Source: Polytrichum commune (taxonomy: Eukaryota; Streptophyta; Polytrichopsida; Polytrichales; Polytrichaceae). From it: a stretch of 64,000 nt of DNA. The stretch's first letter is position 1; each line of letters opens with the position of its first letter. The stretch spans positions 43,138,429 through 43,202,428 of the forward strand of contig OX485804.1 in assembly GCA_950295325.1 (NCBI GenBank), in the 5' to 3' direction. The position numbers and the translations under genes were made by a program. Positions 10,340 through 21,601 of this stretch are shown here, in pieces. The notes beneath the pieces were generated by a model. The model saw only the letters and a program-made list of their open reading frames with translations, did not search any database and had not been told where the DNA came from.

Positions 10340-13327
10340 ATGTCGACTGGGGTGAAATCTACTCACGGTGAGAATCATCATAATTCCTACTCCTCTTGCA
10401 ATATGGTTTTTATTTCAATCCAAGCTTCCAGTGCAAAAGTGAACTGCAAAAATGTTCGTACTCTGCTACCCATAAGATTGATATGATGTTCCCTTTCTGC
10501 CAGCTTGTAATTGTGAGTTCATGATTCCTAGTCCTTGAGACCTAAGTTACCTAGACCCTAAACCCTAAACCCTAATCCCACAAGTGGTGCTTACTGTTGG
10601 TTTTGGGTGTGCCAATCTTACTCCTTGCTTTCAATCAAGAGGATTATTACATGGCATTCTTAAGCATGTGTAAGGACGCGCTCTTTCTATCCTTGCTTCG
10701 AGAACATATTTTCAAGAATCAAGATCTTGAGTACAACCATAGTCAAACGGCAAGCTCTCATTTAGTCGACACTTCATTGATGCCTAACTTCGGACAGAAA
10801 AGCTTTCTTCCCTCTACCAAGGTTTAATTGAATAGGTGCGTCCCAAATGGAACCATTCTTAGGGCATCGGGATTACCCAAGAATTATTTCATTTGCAACG
10901 ACCTTTATTAGGCTACTGACGAATGTTACATGTCTGTGTCTGTAAGAGAATGTAGGCTACTGAACGAGCTCTACTAAATTCTCTTAGAAACTTTCAATTT
11001 GCAGATAAGGCTAGTAGTAGGGAGGCGACAGAATCAGAACTGGGAGTCTCTGGAAGCAATGGAGATTCAAATGGCACCCTGTTGGAGCAAAACAAGGCTA
11101 TGTTGTCTAAAAATCGGAAACGGAAGAAGCGTGTGCGACGACAAAAACAACAGTCTGCTTCAAAGAAACTGCTTGTCCTTGATGTGGATGGCCTGCTTGT
11201 GGCTAGGTACAAGAAATCGGACAAAGGAAAACCGCCACCTAATGTTGTTGAGCATGGTGTGGTGGCCAAAACTCACATCTACAAGAGACCCTTTTGCGAT
11301 GCCTTTCTGCAATTCTGCTTTGAGAATTTTCATGTGGGGATATGGTCTTCCATGGTGGAGAGCAACGTGCACAAGGTCCTCGATTACATTTACAGGTCAT
11401 CAACGAGGAAGCATCAACTTGTATTTATGAAGCATCAATTTGCATTCGTGATGCATCAGAGGGATTGCACCAACACTGGGTTTAGCAACCCCGAGAAACG
11501 TCAGGAACCTCTTTTTCTCAAGGATTTGAGAAATGTTTGGGCGAGGTTTCCATCAGGAGAGTTTAATGAGAAAAACACTCTTCTCATAGATGACACACCT
11601 TACAAAGCACTACACAATCCGCCGCACACTGCCATATTTCCTGAGGCTTACATATATGATGAGACAGATACCTTTCTGATGGGACCTCTCCGAGAATTTC
11701 TAGTGCGGTTGATAGGTGCCCCGGATGTTCAAGAATTTGTTAGGAGTCATCCGATTGGTGTACCTGCTATCAATCCTGGAAGCCTGCATTGGGAACTTTG
11801 CAGAAAAATTGTGAATTCGTCCAACATCAGGGTGAGCTCTACCCATGGTAAGAATCATCACAATTTCTACTCCTCTTGGATTCTGATTTGTATTTCAATC
11901 GAAGCTTCCAGTACAAAAGTGAACTGCAAAAATGTTCGTACTCTACTACACATAAGATTGATATGATGTTTCCTTTCTGCCAGCTTGTAATTGTGAGTTC
12001 ATGATTCCTAGTCCTTGAGACCTAAGTTACCTAGACCCTAAACCCTAAACACTAACCCCACAAGTGGTGCTTACTGTTGGTTTTGGGTTTGCCAATCTTA
12101 CTCCTTGCTTTCAATCAAGAGGATTATTACATGGCATTCTTAAGCATGTGTAAGGCTGCACTCTTTCTATCCTTGCTTCGAGAACATATTTTCAAAAATC
12201 AAGATTTTGAGTACAATCACAGTCAAATGGCAAGCTCTCATTTGGTCGACACCTCATGGATGCCTAACTTCGGACAGAAAAGCTTTCTTCCCTCTACCAA
12301 GGTTTAATTGAGTAGGTGCGTCCCAAATGGAACCATTCTTAGGGCATCGGGATTACCCAAGAATTATTTCATTTGCAACGACCTTGAATAGGCTACTGAT
12401 GAATGTTACATGTCTGTGTCTGTAAGAGGAATGTAGGCTACTAAACGAGCTCTTCTAAATTCTTTTAGAAACTTTCAATTTGCAGATAAGGCTAGTGGTA
12501 GGGAGGCGACAGAATCAGAACTGGGAGTCTCTGGAAGCAATGGAGATTCAAATGGCACCACCCTATTGGAGCAAAACAAGGCTATGTTGTCTCGATCTTG
12601 GAAATTGAGCATGCCTGTGCAACAACAGTCTGCTTCAAAGAAATTGCTTGTCCTTGATGTGAATGGCCTGCTTGTGGCTAGGTACAAGAAATCGGACAAA
12701 GGAAAACCGCCACCTAATGTTGTTGAGCATGGTGTGGTGGCCAAAACTAACATCTACAAGAGACCCTTTTGCGATGTCTTTCTGCAATTCTGCTTTGAGA
12801 ATTTTCATGTGGGGATATGGTCTTCCATGGTGGAGAGCAACGTGCACAAGGTCCTCGATTACATTTACAGGTCATCAACGAGGAAGCATCAATTTGCATT
12901 TGTGATGCATCAGAGGGATTGTACCAACACTGGGTTTAGGAACCCCGAGAAACGTCAGCAACCGCTTTTTCTCAAGGATTTGAGAAATGTTTGGGCGAGG
13001 TTTCCATCAGGAGAGTTTAATGAGAAAAACACTCTTCTCATAGATGACACACCTTACAAAGCACTACACAATCCGCCGCACACTGCCATATTTCCTGAGG
13101 CTTACATATATGATGAGACAGATACCTTTCTGATGGGACCTCTTCGAGAATTTCTAGTGCAGTTGATAGGTGCCCCGGATGTTCAAGAATTTGTTAGGAG
13201 TCATCCGATTGGTGTACCTGCTATCAATCCTGGAAGCCTGCATTGGGAACTCTACAGAAAAATTGTGAATTCGTCCAACATCAAGTCACGCTTAAGGAAT
13301 AGTGCTACCAAACGCAAGTGCAATTGA
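10340..13327 (+). CDS. Tandem-domain FCP1/NIF-like HAD phosphatase
   Basis: Proposed exons: 10340-10367, 11005-11847 and 12486-13327 (570 residues). All junctions are GT-AG and the frame stays open. Each of the two large exons encodes a full HAD/FCP1-homology domain: LVLDVDGLLVA with Asp69 and Asp71 in the first, a Ser-rich motif WSSMVESN, and LLIDDTPYK with the acidic pair. The family dephosphorylates Ser/Thr of proteins such as the RNA polymerase II CTD; the substrate here is unknown. Exon 3 and the intron before it are a tandem copy of exon 2 and intron 1. Copy 1 has lost its original stop and instead runs into an exon-1-like donor (CATG then GTAAG at 11848) in the right phase for splicing to exon 3. 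Copy 2 has LDVNGLL (Asp to Asn, residue 350). Alternatively copy 1 reads on without splicing to a stop at 11966 and ends there. Confidence 0.8.
10368..12485 (+). repeat. Duplicated intron plus exon unit of the HAD gene
   Basis: The unit 10368-11847 (intron 1 plus exon 2) is repeated from 11848 onward as intron 2 plus exon 3, offset about 1,480 bases, with high identity in both intron and exon. The introns are 637 and 638 bases long. Differences include a 21-base insertion in exon 2 (after STRKHQ) and a changed basic stretch before the first motif. Confidence 0.92.
10555..10576 (+). promoter_or_regulatory. Telomere-like CCCTAAA repeat (telo-box) in intron
   Basis: Three CCCTAA(A) units in intron 1; a mutated copy lies at 12035-12055 in the duplicated intron 2. 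In plants, short AAACCCTAA telo-boxes near the 5' ends of genes bind Myb-type factors and are linked to Polycomb or growth regulation. That function is family knowledge and not shown here. Confidence 0.5.
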
Positions 13328-13899
13328 ATGGGTGACTTTCCTCACCCTGGAGGCAGGAGACTGAGTTCTTTGCACAAGTGTGAGAATTCCAGTTATTAGA
13401 AGAGAGCGGGCAAACCTAGCTCTGACTTCAGTGGAGAATGTTTCTCATACATATCAGATTCTGAACTGATTGAACTTACATATCTCAAATTTTTGTGTTT
13501 GATGGAAGTTAACTGTATTCGGAACATGCATAGGTGTGGGTAACATACTTTTCTCTTCCAACAGTGCTACATCTCTCATTATCTGGAGAAGATCTTGATG
13601 ATATTTAAGATAGCAATTAAGATGTTTATCCATCACTACTGGTATTATGAAGGCATCTCAAATGCTGGGAGTGATGGACGAACCTTGAACTGGTGATCAG
13701 CAGAGTTACCTTTGCAAGAAAGACATTGTTGATAAGAACACTCATCTCATTTTCCAAATATGCACTTCTGAAGTACACCCTTACAGTTCACCCTGAAACC
13801 AATCTCATATCTAACCGATCTTATCTACTGCAATGCAAATTTTAGCTTACTCATTAGGTGCAATCTTCTCATCACTGTGCACTACATGATTTATTAGCA
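13328..13899. other. 3' flank of HAD gene, no gene seen
   Basis: Probable 3' UTR followed by AT-rich sequence with no supported frame. Confidence 0.4.
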
Positions 13900-14435
13900 C
13901 TACACTGTTTATGGTATTTAGTGTCATGTACACTATTTGGAAAGGGCCTAAACTAGATGCCTAGAGGTCTCAAAGTGTCACATCCGCTAATTGTCAATAT
14001 CATAATTTTTTTCCACATGAGTAACTTTTCAAAGTGAAAAATCATTTGCATTATGACGTTTAGTGTAGCAAATTGGGATACTTGAGATAGTTTTGCATTT
14101 TAGGATGCAAGGGGAAGATTTATTGAGCATACTAATGGAAAGTGTCATGCATTAACATTTAAGTAAGCAAGAGGAAGATATTCTTAAGCATACTAATGCC
14201 AAGTTTTATTTGTATACACTTTAGTCAACTTGTAGACCATTGTGTAACATAGGCATATACCTCATAACACTATTGAACATACTCCTAGCAAGATGATAGT
14301 AAGTGCACTTCAATGACAATTGTAATGAGGTGTCACTAATGGTGAAGTTGTTGATCATTAGTCTAACCTAATATACACCTCAAATTAGGGTAGATTACAC
14401 GATTACACATCACACTAATACCATAAACGGTGTAG
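13900..14435. mobile_element. MITE, CTACACCG-TTTATGGTA family, copy 1
   Basis: The left end reads CTACACTGTTTATGGTATTT and the right end is its near-exact inverse (ATACCATAAACGGTGTAG). The element is 536 bases long and non-coding. The interior aligns along its length with 33861-34342 (same direction) and 24126-24596 (opposite direction), including TAGTGTCA blocks inside each end. I could not fix a target-site duplication. Confidence 0.85.
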
Positions 14436-15298
14436 TACACCTCACACATTCCAAAAAAGATTGAATGAGATGAGTACGTTAAAAAAAAAACAGGAATCCA
14501 TGTAATGACAAAAGCTAAGTATTCCTTGGCGTATGGAATACTTGTGACTTGTGACTTGAGACTGCACTACAGTAGTGCAAAGCAGAAGTCCAATTGGAGA
14601 AGGTAGTTCGTTTATGTTTGCACACTCAATTTCAGTTTCTCAGGCATCTGAGTGTTGTGATGGCAAATCTGCTTAGAAATAATCTTCCTTGATTGCACCA
14701 CATGTCAGTTCAAGTTCACCTGAAAGTAGCACTTCCTCCCTGTCGTTGGATGAACAAATAATAAATAGAAAATTATTTTTTCTCTCTTGCTTCAAGTGCC
14801 CTGTTTTAGAAAACCTCATTACAAAATCTTTTACCTAACATTTTGAACCCTGTTCTGCAAGACATGTAACCACTCTCTTACGCAAGATGCTGTACGCACA
14901 CTATGCTTTCAAGGTTGAACATGCTCTCACATTATAACTGTACCTTCTCTTGACTACTTGTATCATGGAAATCACAAGAAAATGCCGAGTTTCTCAAACA
15001 TGCCAGCCTGCCCCCACTAGATGAGTATCCAGGATGTTGTAAATGCACATCTAACGAGTCACTTCACATATAGTGCATCATCACATGGTGACTAAAGAAA
15101 TATTACAATTTGACTCAAGGGCAGAGTGCTCAGATTTGGAAAGAAGAAAACACCCAGAGGGTATATCCTTGTCCTACTGGGATGCCCTTGTTAAGGACGC
15201 ACCTACTGCAAAAATTGAGAAGTAGTATGACATAAAATGGCAACACCACTTCAGCTCATATTAGAATAGGAAGTCATGGCTGCTACTTTGCAAAATGC
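14436..15298. other. Intergenic at the 3' side of tryptophan synthase
   Basis: No supported frame. The part nearest 15299 should be the 3' UTR of the minus-strand gene. Confidence 0.45.
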
Positions 15299-18200
15299 TT
15301 ATCCCAAGTACTTCCCTCCCAAGTACTTGATGACGCTGTTGACATCCTTGTCACCCCGGCCACTGCAATTGAGGACCACTCGGGTACCATCTTTGAGAGT
15401 TGGGCAGAGCTTCTCCAAGAAGGCCAAGGCATGTGAAGTTTCAAGTGCGGGGATAATGCCCTCCAGCTTTGACAGCAGTTGAAATGCTGCAGCAAGTTAT
15501 TCATGCCAAAATGTGAGTTCCAAAGTGATGTAATTGCGGTTCCAAGGCCAAGGTCTTGGGAGAAAGTTGAGGCAACTACTTTAACACTAAAATCCAAGGC
15601 CAACAAGGATATTGATTGCTTCAATTTCTTCTCAGTACGAATGAAAAAAAGAGTGGTTGTGGATGATTTTGGTGGTTAACCACAACCACAACCACCTTTG
15701 TAGTATGAATGGCCCCAAAGAACAATAAACAGCAACAGATTGTGTTTCTTTTCACATTACCTTCAAGGGCTTCATCGTCAGTCACACTGAAGTATTCCGC
15801 TCGCCCGACATCCTTCAAGAAACTGTGCTCCGGACCGACACCAGGGTAATCTAGTCCTGCACTGATTGAATGTGGCTCAATGATTTGGCCATCGTCATCT
15901 TGCAACAAATAGCTCATGGCACCATGTAACACACCCACTTGTCCCATGGTCAATGTGGCAGCATGCTTCCCGGTGGTAATCCCAAACCCAGCTGCTTCCA
16001 CACCGATCATACGAATCTCCTCGTCCTCAATGAACTCATGGAAGAGTCCCATAGCATTTGACCCTCCTCCAACACATGCGACGAGCACATCAGGTTTGCC
16101 ACCCCATTTTTCCATTGCTTGCCGGCGAACCTCAGTGCCAATCATTGCATGGAAGTCTCGCACAATCATCGGGTAAGGGTGAGGTCCGGCAACTGAACCA
16201 AGAATGTAGTGTGTGGTTTCCACATTTGTGACCCAGTCACGGATTGCCTCTGAGGTCGCATCTTTTAGGGTTGCTGTGCCGGAATGGACGGGACATACCT
16301 GAGTTGCAAACAGCATTTACCATAGTTATGGTGCATTGAACTTAGGACACTTTTACACTAGAGCTTAAGGGCCTGTGAACATTGCAATATAAAACCTCTC
16401 ATTGGTGAAAAGGATGAGACCACCCCATTTCCACTTTAAACTAGAGGTTGAGGGCATCCTACATCACATGAAATGGATGATGTTTCACTCACCTCAAACA
16501 GGTGGGTCTAACACATAACTGCAAGAGCATAACACTTCAGAATCTCACAACCCTTAAATTATTAGAGCTTACTGTGTGTAAGGGTTCACATTATTAAGAA
16601 GGTAGTTTAATAGTATTCGGTTGAGAGCCCAGCTACATATGTCTTTGACCTACACTTGGCCAGTGACCAAACAAAACTCAAGTTCAATTTTCCATGAGAC
16701 AGCTTTCAGATGGGTTTCAAGAGCCTCACAATTTCATGGTCATGGCCCTTGGCCATAGCGTAAAGTGGCTCTTAGACTCATGCCAGCACAACAGACTTAC
16801 CTGTATCTCCAGGCTCTCGGTTTGACACAATGACATCCAATGGTTGACTCAAATCATGGAAAAATTTGCGAAGTAAATCCATCATAACCCTTCATAGTTT
16901 CCCTCAGCACATCCTCCTTTTGACAATTTTTTGGTTGCAAAAGTATCTATATCATCAATTTCCACCTGCTGCATTATATTGATAAGCCCTCAACCCTTAC
17001 CTCAGCGGAAAACCTACAGGCTTTGGTTTTGAAAAAATGACATCCAATGGCTGACCCAAATCAAGGATAACTTTGCACGCAGGATGTAACCATCAAAAGC
17101 CTTCAAGGTTCCCCTCATTCTGACCAGTTGCAGTTTGTGGCAAAAGTGTATCTACATCAGTTTCCACCTGCTGCAAAATTTTGGAAAGCCCTTCAACACT
17201 TACCTTTGCACCAAGGAGTCGCATCCGGAACACATTGAGGGATTGCCTCTCCATATCCTGGGCACCCATGTACACTATACACTCCAGTCCAAAGCGGGCA
17301 CAGACAGTGGCTGTTGCCACTCCATGCTGACCTGCGCCTGTCTCTGCAATGATCCGTTTCTTGCCCAACCGCTTCGCCAACAGGGCTTGAGCAACTGCAT
17401 TGTTGATCTTGTGAGCCCCTGTGTGGTTCAGATCCTCCCTCTTAAGATAGATAAGGGGGCCCTTTCCATCGCGTTTGTAATGCTCCGTAAGGCGCTCAGC
17501 GAAGTAGAGAGGAGTTTCCCTTCCCACATAGTCCTTAAGTATGCCCTTGAGCTCCTCCTGCAGGATTATAAGATCTCATTTTTTGAGAAGCTTGAAGAAG
17601 ATCAACAACAATTGCTTTGAACAAAGAGCTTGAAACCTATAATTTTGGTTCACTTTCTTGGCAGTAAGCTTAAAATAAACCTTTCTACCTGAGGACAAAT
17701 ACTCTCTCAGAAGGTTCAAGCCTCAATTACCACTAAGGTATGTGGCCCTTATGTGGTCACTCCTCTAAATTCGACATGTATAATTTCATTGGCATAAGGC
17801 AAGGCTTGTACTTCAGAAATGGACACAAGAAAGAAACATCTTATGATGAAATTCGACTAAATGCTCACAACATATACCTATTTTAGGTTCAACAGTTCAC
17901 GCAATTGGGAGGGCGTACATGATCGCTTTGAGAGACAGAGAATCTTCAATTTGACCTCTTCATAGATTTCCACTCAACTCTAAGGGCCGCTTCACACTAT
18001 GGCTGTCCAAGTTGAGAGGCCATGGGGTTCAATAGCCAAACTTTGTTGAGTACAAAGAAATGGGCTGAAAATAGCCAATAAAATATAAGAAAGCCTTCGG
18101 CCAGGCACAATGTGAAGCCTCCAAAGGCCAAGCCCAAAGTCCAAACCTTTGGCCATGAACTCCCACGGCCTCTTGACTTGGATGGCCATAGTGTGAAGCC

Positions 18201-19443
18201 TCCAAAGGCCAAGCCCAAAGTCCAATGGAAGAAGGAGCATCCCACTTTATTCTTTGCTCAAAGCATCCCCTCCAATCTAACAATCAACTCCATGTCGACC
18301 ATAGTTTGGTTTCCATTCCTGTACAACCCAAACTTCCTTCGTTGCGCCTTCCTGTCCGACCCAAACTTCCTTCGAGAGTTCGAGAGTTCGTTGCCTTGGT
18401 CAAAAAGTAGGCATTTTAAATTGCAACGGTCTTTGGACTTTGGCCACTAGTGTGAAGAGTCGAGTCGAGAGGCCAAATTGCCGGCCTCTCGACCTTCGGC
18501 CATAGTGTGAAGCGGCCCTAATTCTGAAACTTTATGCAATTGTCGAGACTATTCTAAGCCACTCCAACAGCCAGATATGTCTGGAGTTGAACATATCCAA
18601 AATCGGACGCCACATACCTGTGCGTCCACATTTACAACGGCCGTGGACGAAGAGACCAGATGTGTGTAAACCTACTGTGCACTTACCAGTCTCAACAGCC
18701 ACGAGCAGGAAAGACAGGCTGTTGAGATTGGTAACCAAAAATTCCCAACCCCAATGCAATAATGCCTTCAAACCCTTAAGCCCTCCTTAAACCTTAGAAC
18801 ACCCAGAGGGATAAAGACACGAGACAAACACCAACAAAACTTATCGTCTGTCTCAGGCTCCAAGAGACTGCCTCTGTAGACTGGGAGGAATAATGATGAG
18901 AGGTAATAAGATACATCGACTTATGCGTACAGAATTGTTCAGCAATCTCTCAGCATTCCTGGGGTTAAGGAAACCAAATTTGACCACAGGAACAGAGAAA
19001 TCAATCCCTACCTGAAACTCGGGATCCTTGATTGTGGCACGATACCCTTCCTCCAGATTGGACAGGGCGGCCATGAGAGTTTCCGGGACATACTTGCCTC
19101 CGTAGATGCCATACCTCCCGAACGAATCCGGGCGCTCATGCCCCTTCAACACTCGCACATCATCCTGATCCCGTGTATGCACATCCGCAGCGAGGGTGCA
19201 ATGCACTTGGCATTGGCGAATTGAGGTCCTGCTGGACGCAGTAGCAGCGACGGAAGGATTTTGAGCCTCCCTGGTGAGAATGTGAGAGTTGGCGCCGTAA
19301 ATGGAAGAATGAAGTGCGTTCATCTTTGCAAAAGAAGCAAAAGAAGAAGATGTGTCGTTTTTCAATGCAACAGTAGGAGAAGAACAGGAAGAACAAGAGG
19401 ATCTGAGAGAGCCGAACGCTGGAGAGGCGGCCAGAGCAGTCAT
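15299..19443 (-). CDS. TSB: Tryptophan synthase beta chain, plastid-targeted
   Basis: Four exons: 19012-19443, 17204-17557, 15761-16298 and 15299-15486. All introns are GT-AG, the frame is continuous, and the product is 503 residues, normal for plant TSB. It condenses indole with serine to make tryptophan, using pyridoxal phosphate, in the chloroplast stroma with the alpha chain. The PLP lysine is Lys194 in HTGAHKINN, and the glycine-rich phosphate site is GGGSNAMG near residue 339. The C-terminus has [16 protein letters not shown]. The first ~90 residues are Ser/Ala-rich with few acidic residues, as expected of a transit peptide; the mature enzyme begins near [18 protein letters not shown]. 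Intron 1 carries a Harbinger-type MITE, and intron 2 holds a 207-base tandem duplication next to its donor. Confidence 0.97.
16829..17200. repeat. 207-base tandem duplication in TSB intron 2
   Basis: Blocks beginning TGACATCCAATGG at 16831 and 17038 are followed by similar sequence up to CAACCCTTACC and CAACACTTACC respectively. The second of these is the real splice donor (reverse strand) of exon 2. The duplication therefore copied the donor region, leaving a donor-like site inside the intron. Confidence 0.75.
17984..18518. mobile_element. PIF/Harbinger-type MITE in TSB intron 1
   Basis: Perfect 20-base terminal inverted repeats (GGGCCGCTTCACACTATGGC) are flanked by TAA on both sides (17981-17983 and 18519-18521). 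A 3-bp TWA target duplication with GGGCC-type ends is the signature of PIF/Harbinger. The 535-base interior is non-coding and contains an internal direct repeat of GTGAAGCCTCCAAAGGCC at about 18111 and 18192, so apparent frames here are an artefact of repeats. No source transposase with these ends was identified in the window. Confidence 0.9.
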
Positions 19444-19590
19444 GGTCGGATTTGCTTCATGTGCAATGGGAGAATGACTCAGAGAAACTGAGACGCCGAC
19501 AGGAAGCGGCCACCGAAGCTTACCCTCCGAACGTCAGTGGATTTCGTGGCACCTCGGCTGCCCCGGGATTCCAAATACCATACGGTGTAT
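19444..19590 (-). promoter_or_regulatory. TSB upstream region
   Basis: About 150 bases separate the TSB start codon from repeat-derived sequence. It is GC-richer than its surroundings and should contain the 5' leader and proximal promoter. No single element can be named. Confidence 0.35.
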
Positions 19591-19608
19591 AATACGAATA
19601 TTCGTATT
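19591..19608. repeat. 18-base perfect palindrome
   Basis: AATACGAATATTCGTATT is self-complementary over all 18 bases. It lies at the border between the TSB upstream region and the AT-rich tail that leads into the LINE fragment. A short hairpin (ATCGGTGTGTTTGACACCGA) follows at about 19653-19672. Confidence 0.85.
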
Positions 19609-20566
19609 TCATTTCATGTACATATAACATCATAAATAAAATAAAAATAACATCGGTGTGTTTGACACCGACGTGAATAATTAATACATGTTCTAACTCA
19701 TTAGGGGGGCAACAACCTGGATTACTTTGCTTGGCTAACCGGCCATGGGATTGGCTGGGGGAGCAGGGTTATTGTTTTCTGAGCCTGCCATCTTGGTTGG
19801 TGGTCATATTGGGAGACTGTAGTGGTGGTAACGTCGATCAATTGTGGCAATGTTAGCAAAGTGTATTGGTAGCTGCCCATCTGTTTTGGCAGCTACCCTC
19901 GTAACGTTGTAGTAGTGGGATGATGCAGCGTAGGCTGTAGTGTTCATACATCACTCAAGGTGAGTGTCAAACCCTATTCTCTTTCGAGCTCTCTCTCCGG
20001 TGGGGAGGTTTCTTCCAAACGGGTTCCAGGGGAGGTGGCTCCCATGCCTCAAGGGATGATGTCCCTCTTTATTTGCCTATGAGAGGATGATTTCCACATC
20101 TCCTTGTATCCAAATTTGTTTTTTTAATGAAGGTGCTTTGCTATATGTAGGTATGACGTGGCTTTCTTTGCTTCTTTTTTTAATTTCCTCGCCCAAGCAT
20201 ATAATAAGCGAACTCCCAAATACTACATCAATATCTTGTATGCAATAGGAGCCCGTTCTCCCTTGTTGTGGTCATGTGTTACCAAACGTTACGGTAAGGC
20301 TATTTCCTTCCTTTTGGATGGTGTAGGGGGTAGTAATTCCCGAAGGGGGTGGATCGGGTTTTGTTTGTTATCGAGTTTTCTTTTGTTAAGTATTAGATAT
20401 ATTAGGTATTTGATTGAGTTTTGGTGTATTCTTTTCACGAGTATTTTTATTTCATTCGTGGGGATTTGCAAGTATTCTTATTCTTGGATTGGTTGTTTAT
20501 GGATGGCCCCTTTGACCCTTGCCATGATGGTGATGAGGGGGTTGACTAGCCATCTATGTCCTTAAA

Positions 20567-21220
20567 TTATTGCATTAGGGGGTTATGTTTGTTGGTTTTT
20601 TCATTGTGGGCATGGTTGGGGATACTATCATGACAATATGTTAATGCAATAAATTGTACGGTATTGGATGAGCATGATGCTATGGGGGGTTGGCTATTTG
20701 TGGAAGCCCCTAGGATGTAGAGGATGCGTAATCTGAGTTTTGTTATGCAAATGCATTTGGGGGGGGGGGAGGCACATGAACATGGGAGTAACCAATCGGG
20801 TAATGAATTATCTTGTGGACTAGAGTCGTGGTGTCCTCCATTAATGAATGTAGGATCTTGTTTGTTTATTGGTTCATGTGTATGGGCTACTTGGTGGACG
20901 ACTTTGTTGTCTAGAGCTATACATAGTCCTTTGAGGTGTTCGTTTGTGCAGGTAGAGAGTAAGTGGGGCCATGTGTCAATTGTGTTTTGGGAGCATAGTG
21001 TGTAGTTTGGGTTTGTAAAGTGTGTTGTTGGCCATAAGAGGTTTTCTTGATGGTTACCCATGTCTTGGGCATAGCGGAATTTTAGTGTATGTGTAATTTG
21101 GGCATCTATCATTCTTGGAGTTTTCCAAAAGTAGTTGGATAGTTTGTGATGGATTTGGTTATTGGATATGCACTTGTCAACATTTGCAAATATGGATTGG
21201 GCTGGTCTTAGTTCTCTCAC
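20567..21220 (-). mobile_element. LINE 3' fragment, C-terminal ORF2 region
   Basis: An open frame of 217 residues, strongly G-poor on its sense strand. It contains a Cys/His cluster of the kind found after the reverse transcriptase of non-LTR elements (CSQNTIDTWPHLLSTC followed by EHLKGL) and, further on, LPDWLLPC, CICITKLRLRILYILGA and FIALTYCHD. Sequence to about 19620 is probably its 3' UTR. No reverse transcriptase remains. The motif FTYCHD recurs in the fragment at 44187-44523, so both come from one family. It is a dead fragment. Confidence 0.6.
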
Positions 21221-21601
21221 TTGGTGGTCCTTGTTGATACTCTCTCTCTCGAAACTGAGTCAATGACTCACTACATCAATTTTCACACACAATGCTAGGC
21301 AAATAAAAACAAGAACATACAAAACTTTCACTTATGCAAGTTAATAATCATAATCTAGTACATCATTTCCAAAGTCTCAAGCCTATTGCAAAACTACACA
21401 TCTTATTATTATTACTTAATTTTATTACCTACATCTACTTACAGTCCACCCTCTTTTAGAAGCTAAAAGAACTTGGATACGATTGGGTATGCTATAATAG
21501 AAATTTTAACATTGCTCAAGAGTGATGGAATGGAAAGAAGCTTGCACACACTCCCACAATTGAAGCATTCCTTTGGTTGGTGTTGGATAATCATTTAATT
21601 A

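Noticed and set aside
10340-13327. Two independent tandem HAD genes
   Set aside because: Copy 2 has no in-frame start codon and copy 1 keeps a phase-matched donor into copy 2, so one gene fits better; RNA evidence could reverse this.
17992-18450. Several overlapping open frames in TSB intron 1
   Set aside because: They fall in the MITE and repeat the same peptide through its internal direct repeat.
20158-20565. 135-codon hydrophobic frame on the plus strand
   Set aside because: It is antisense to the LINE 3' region and its hydrophobicity follows from T-rich sequence.
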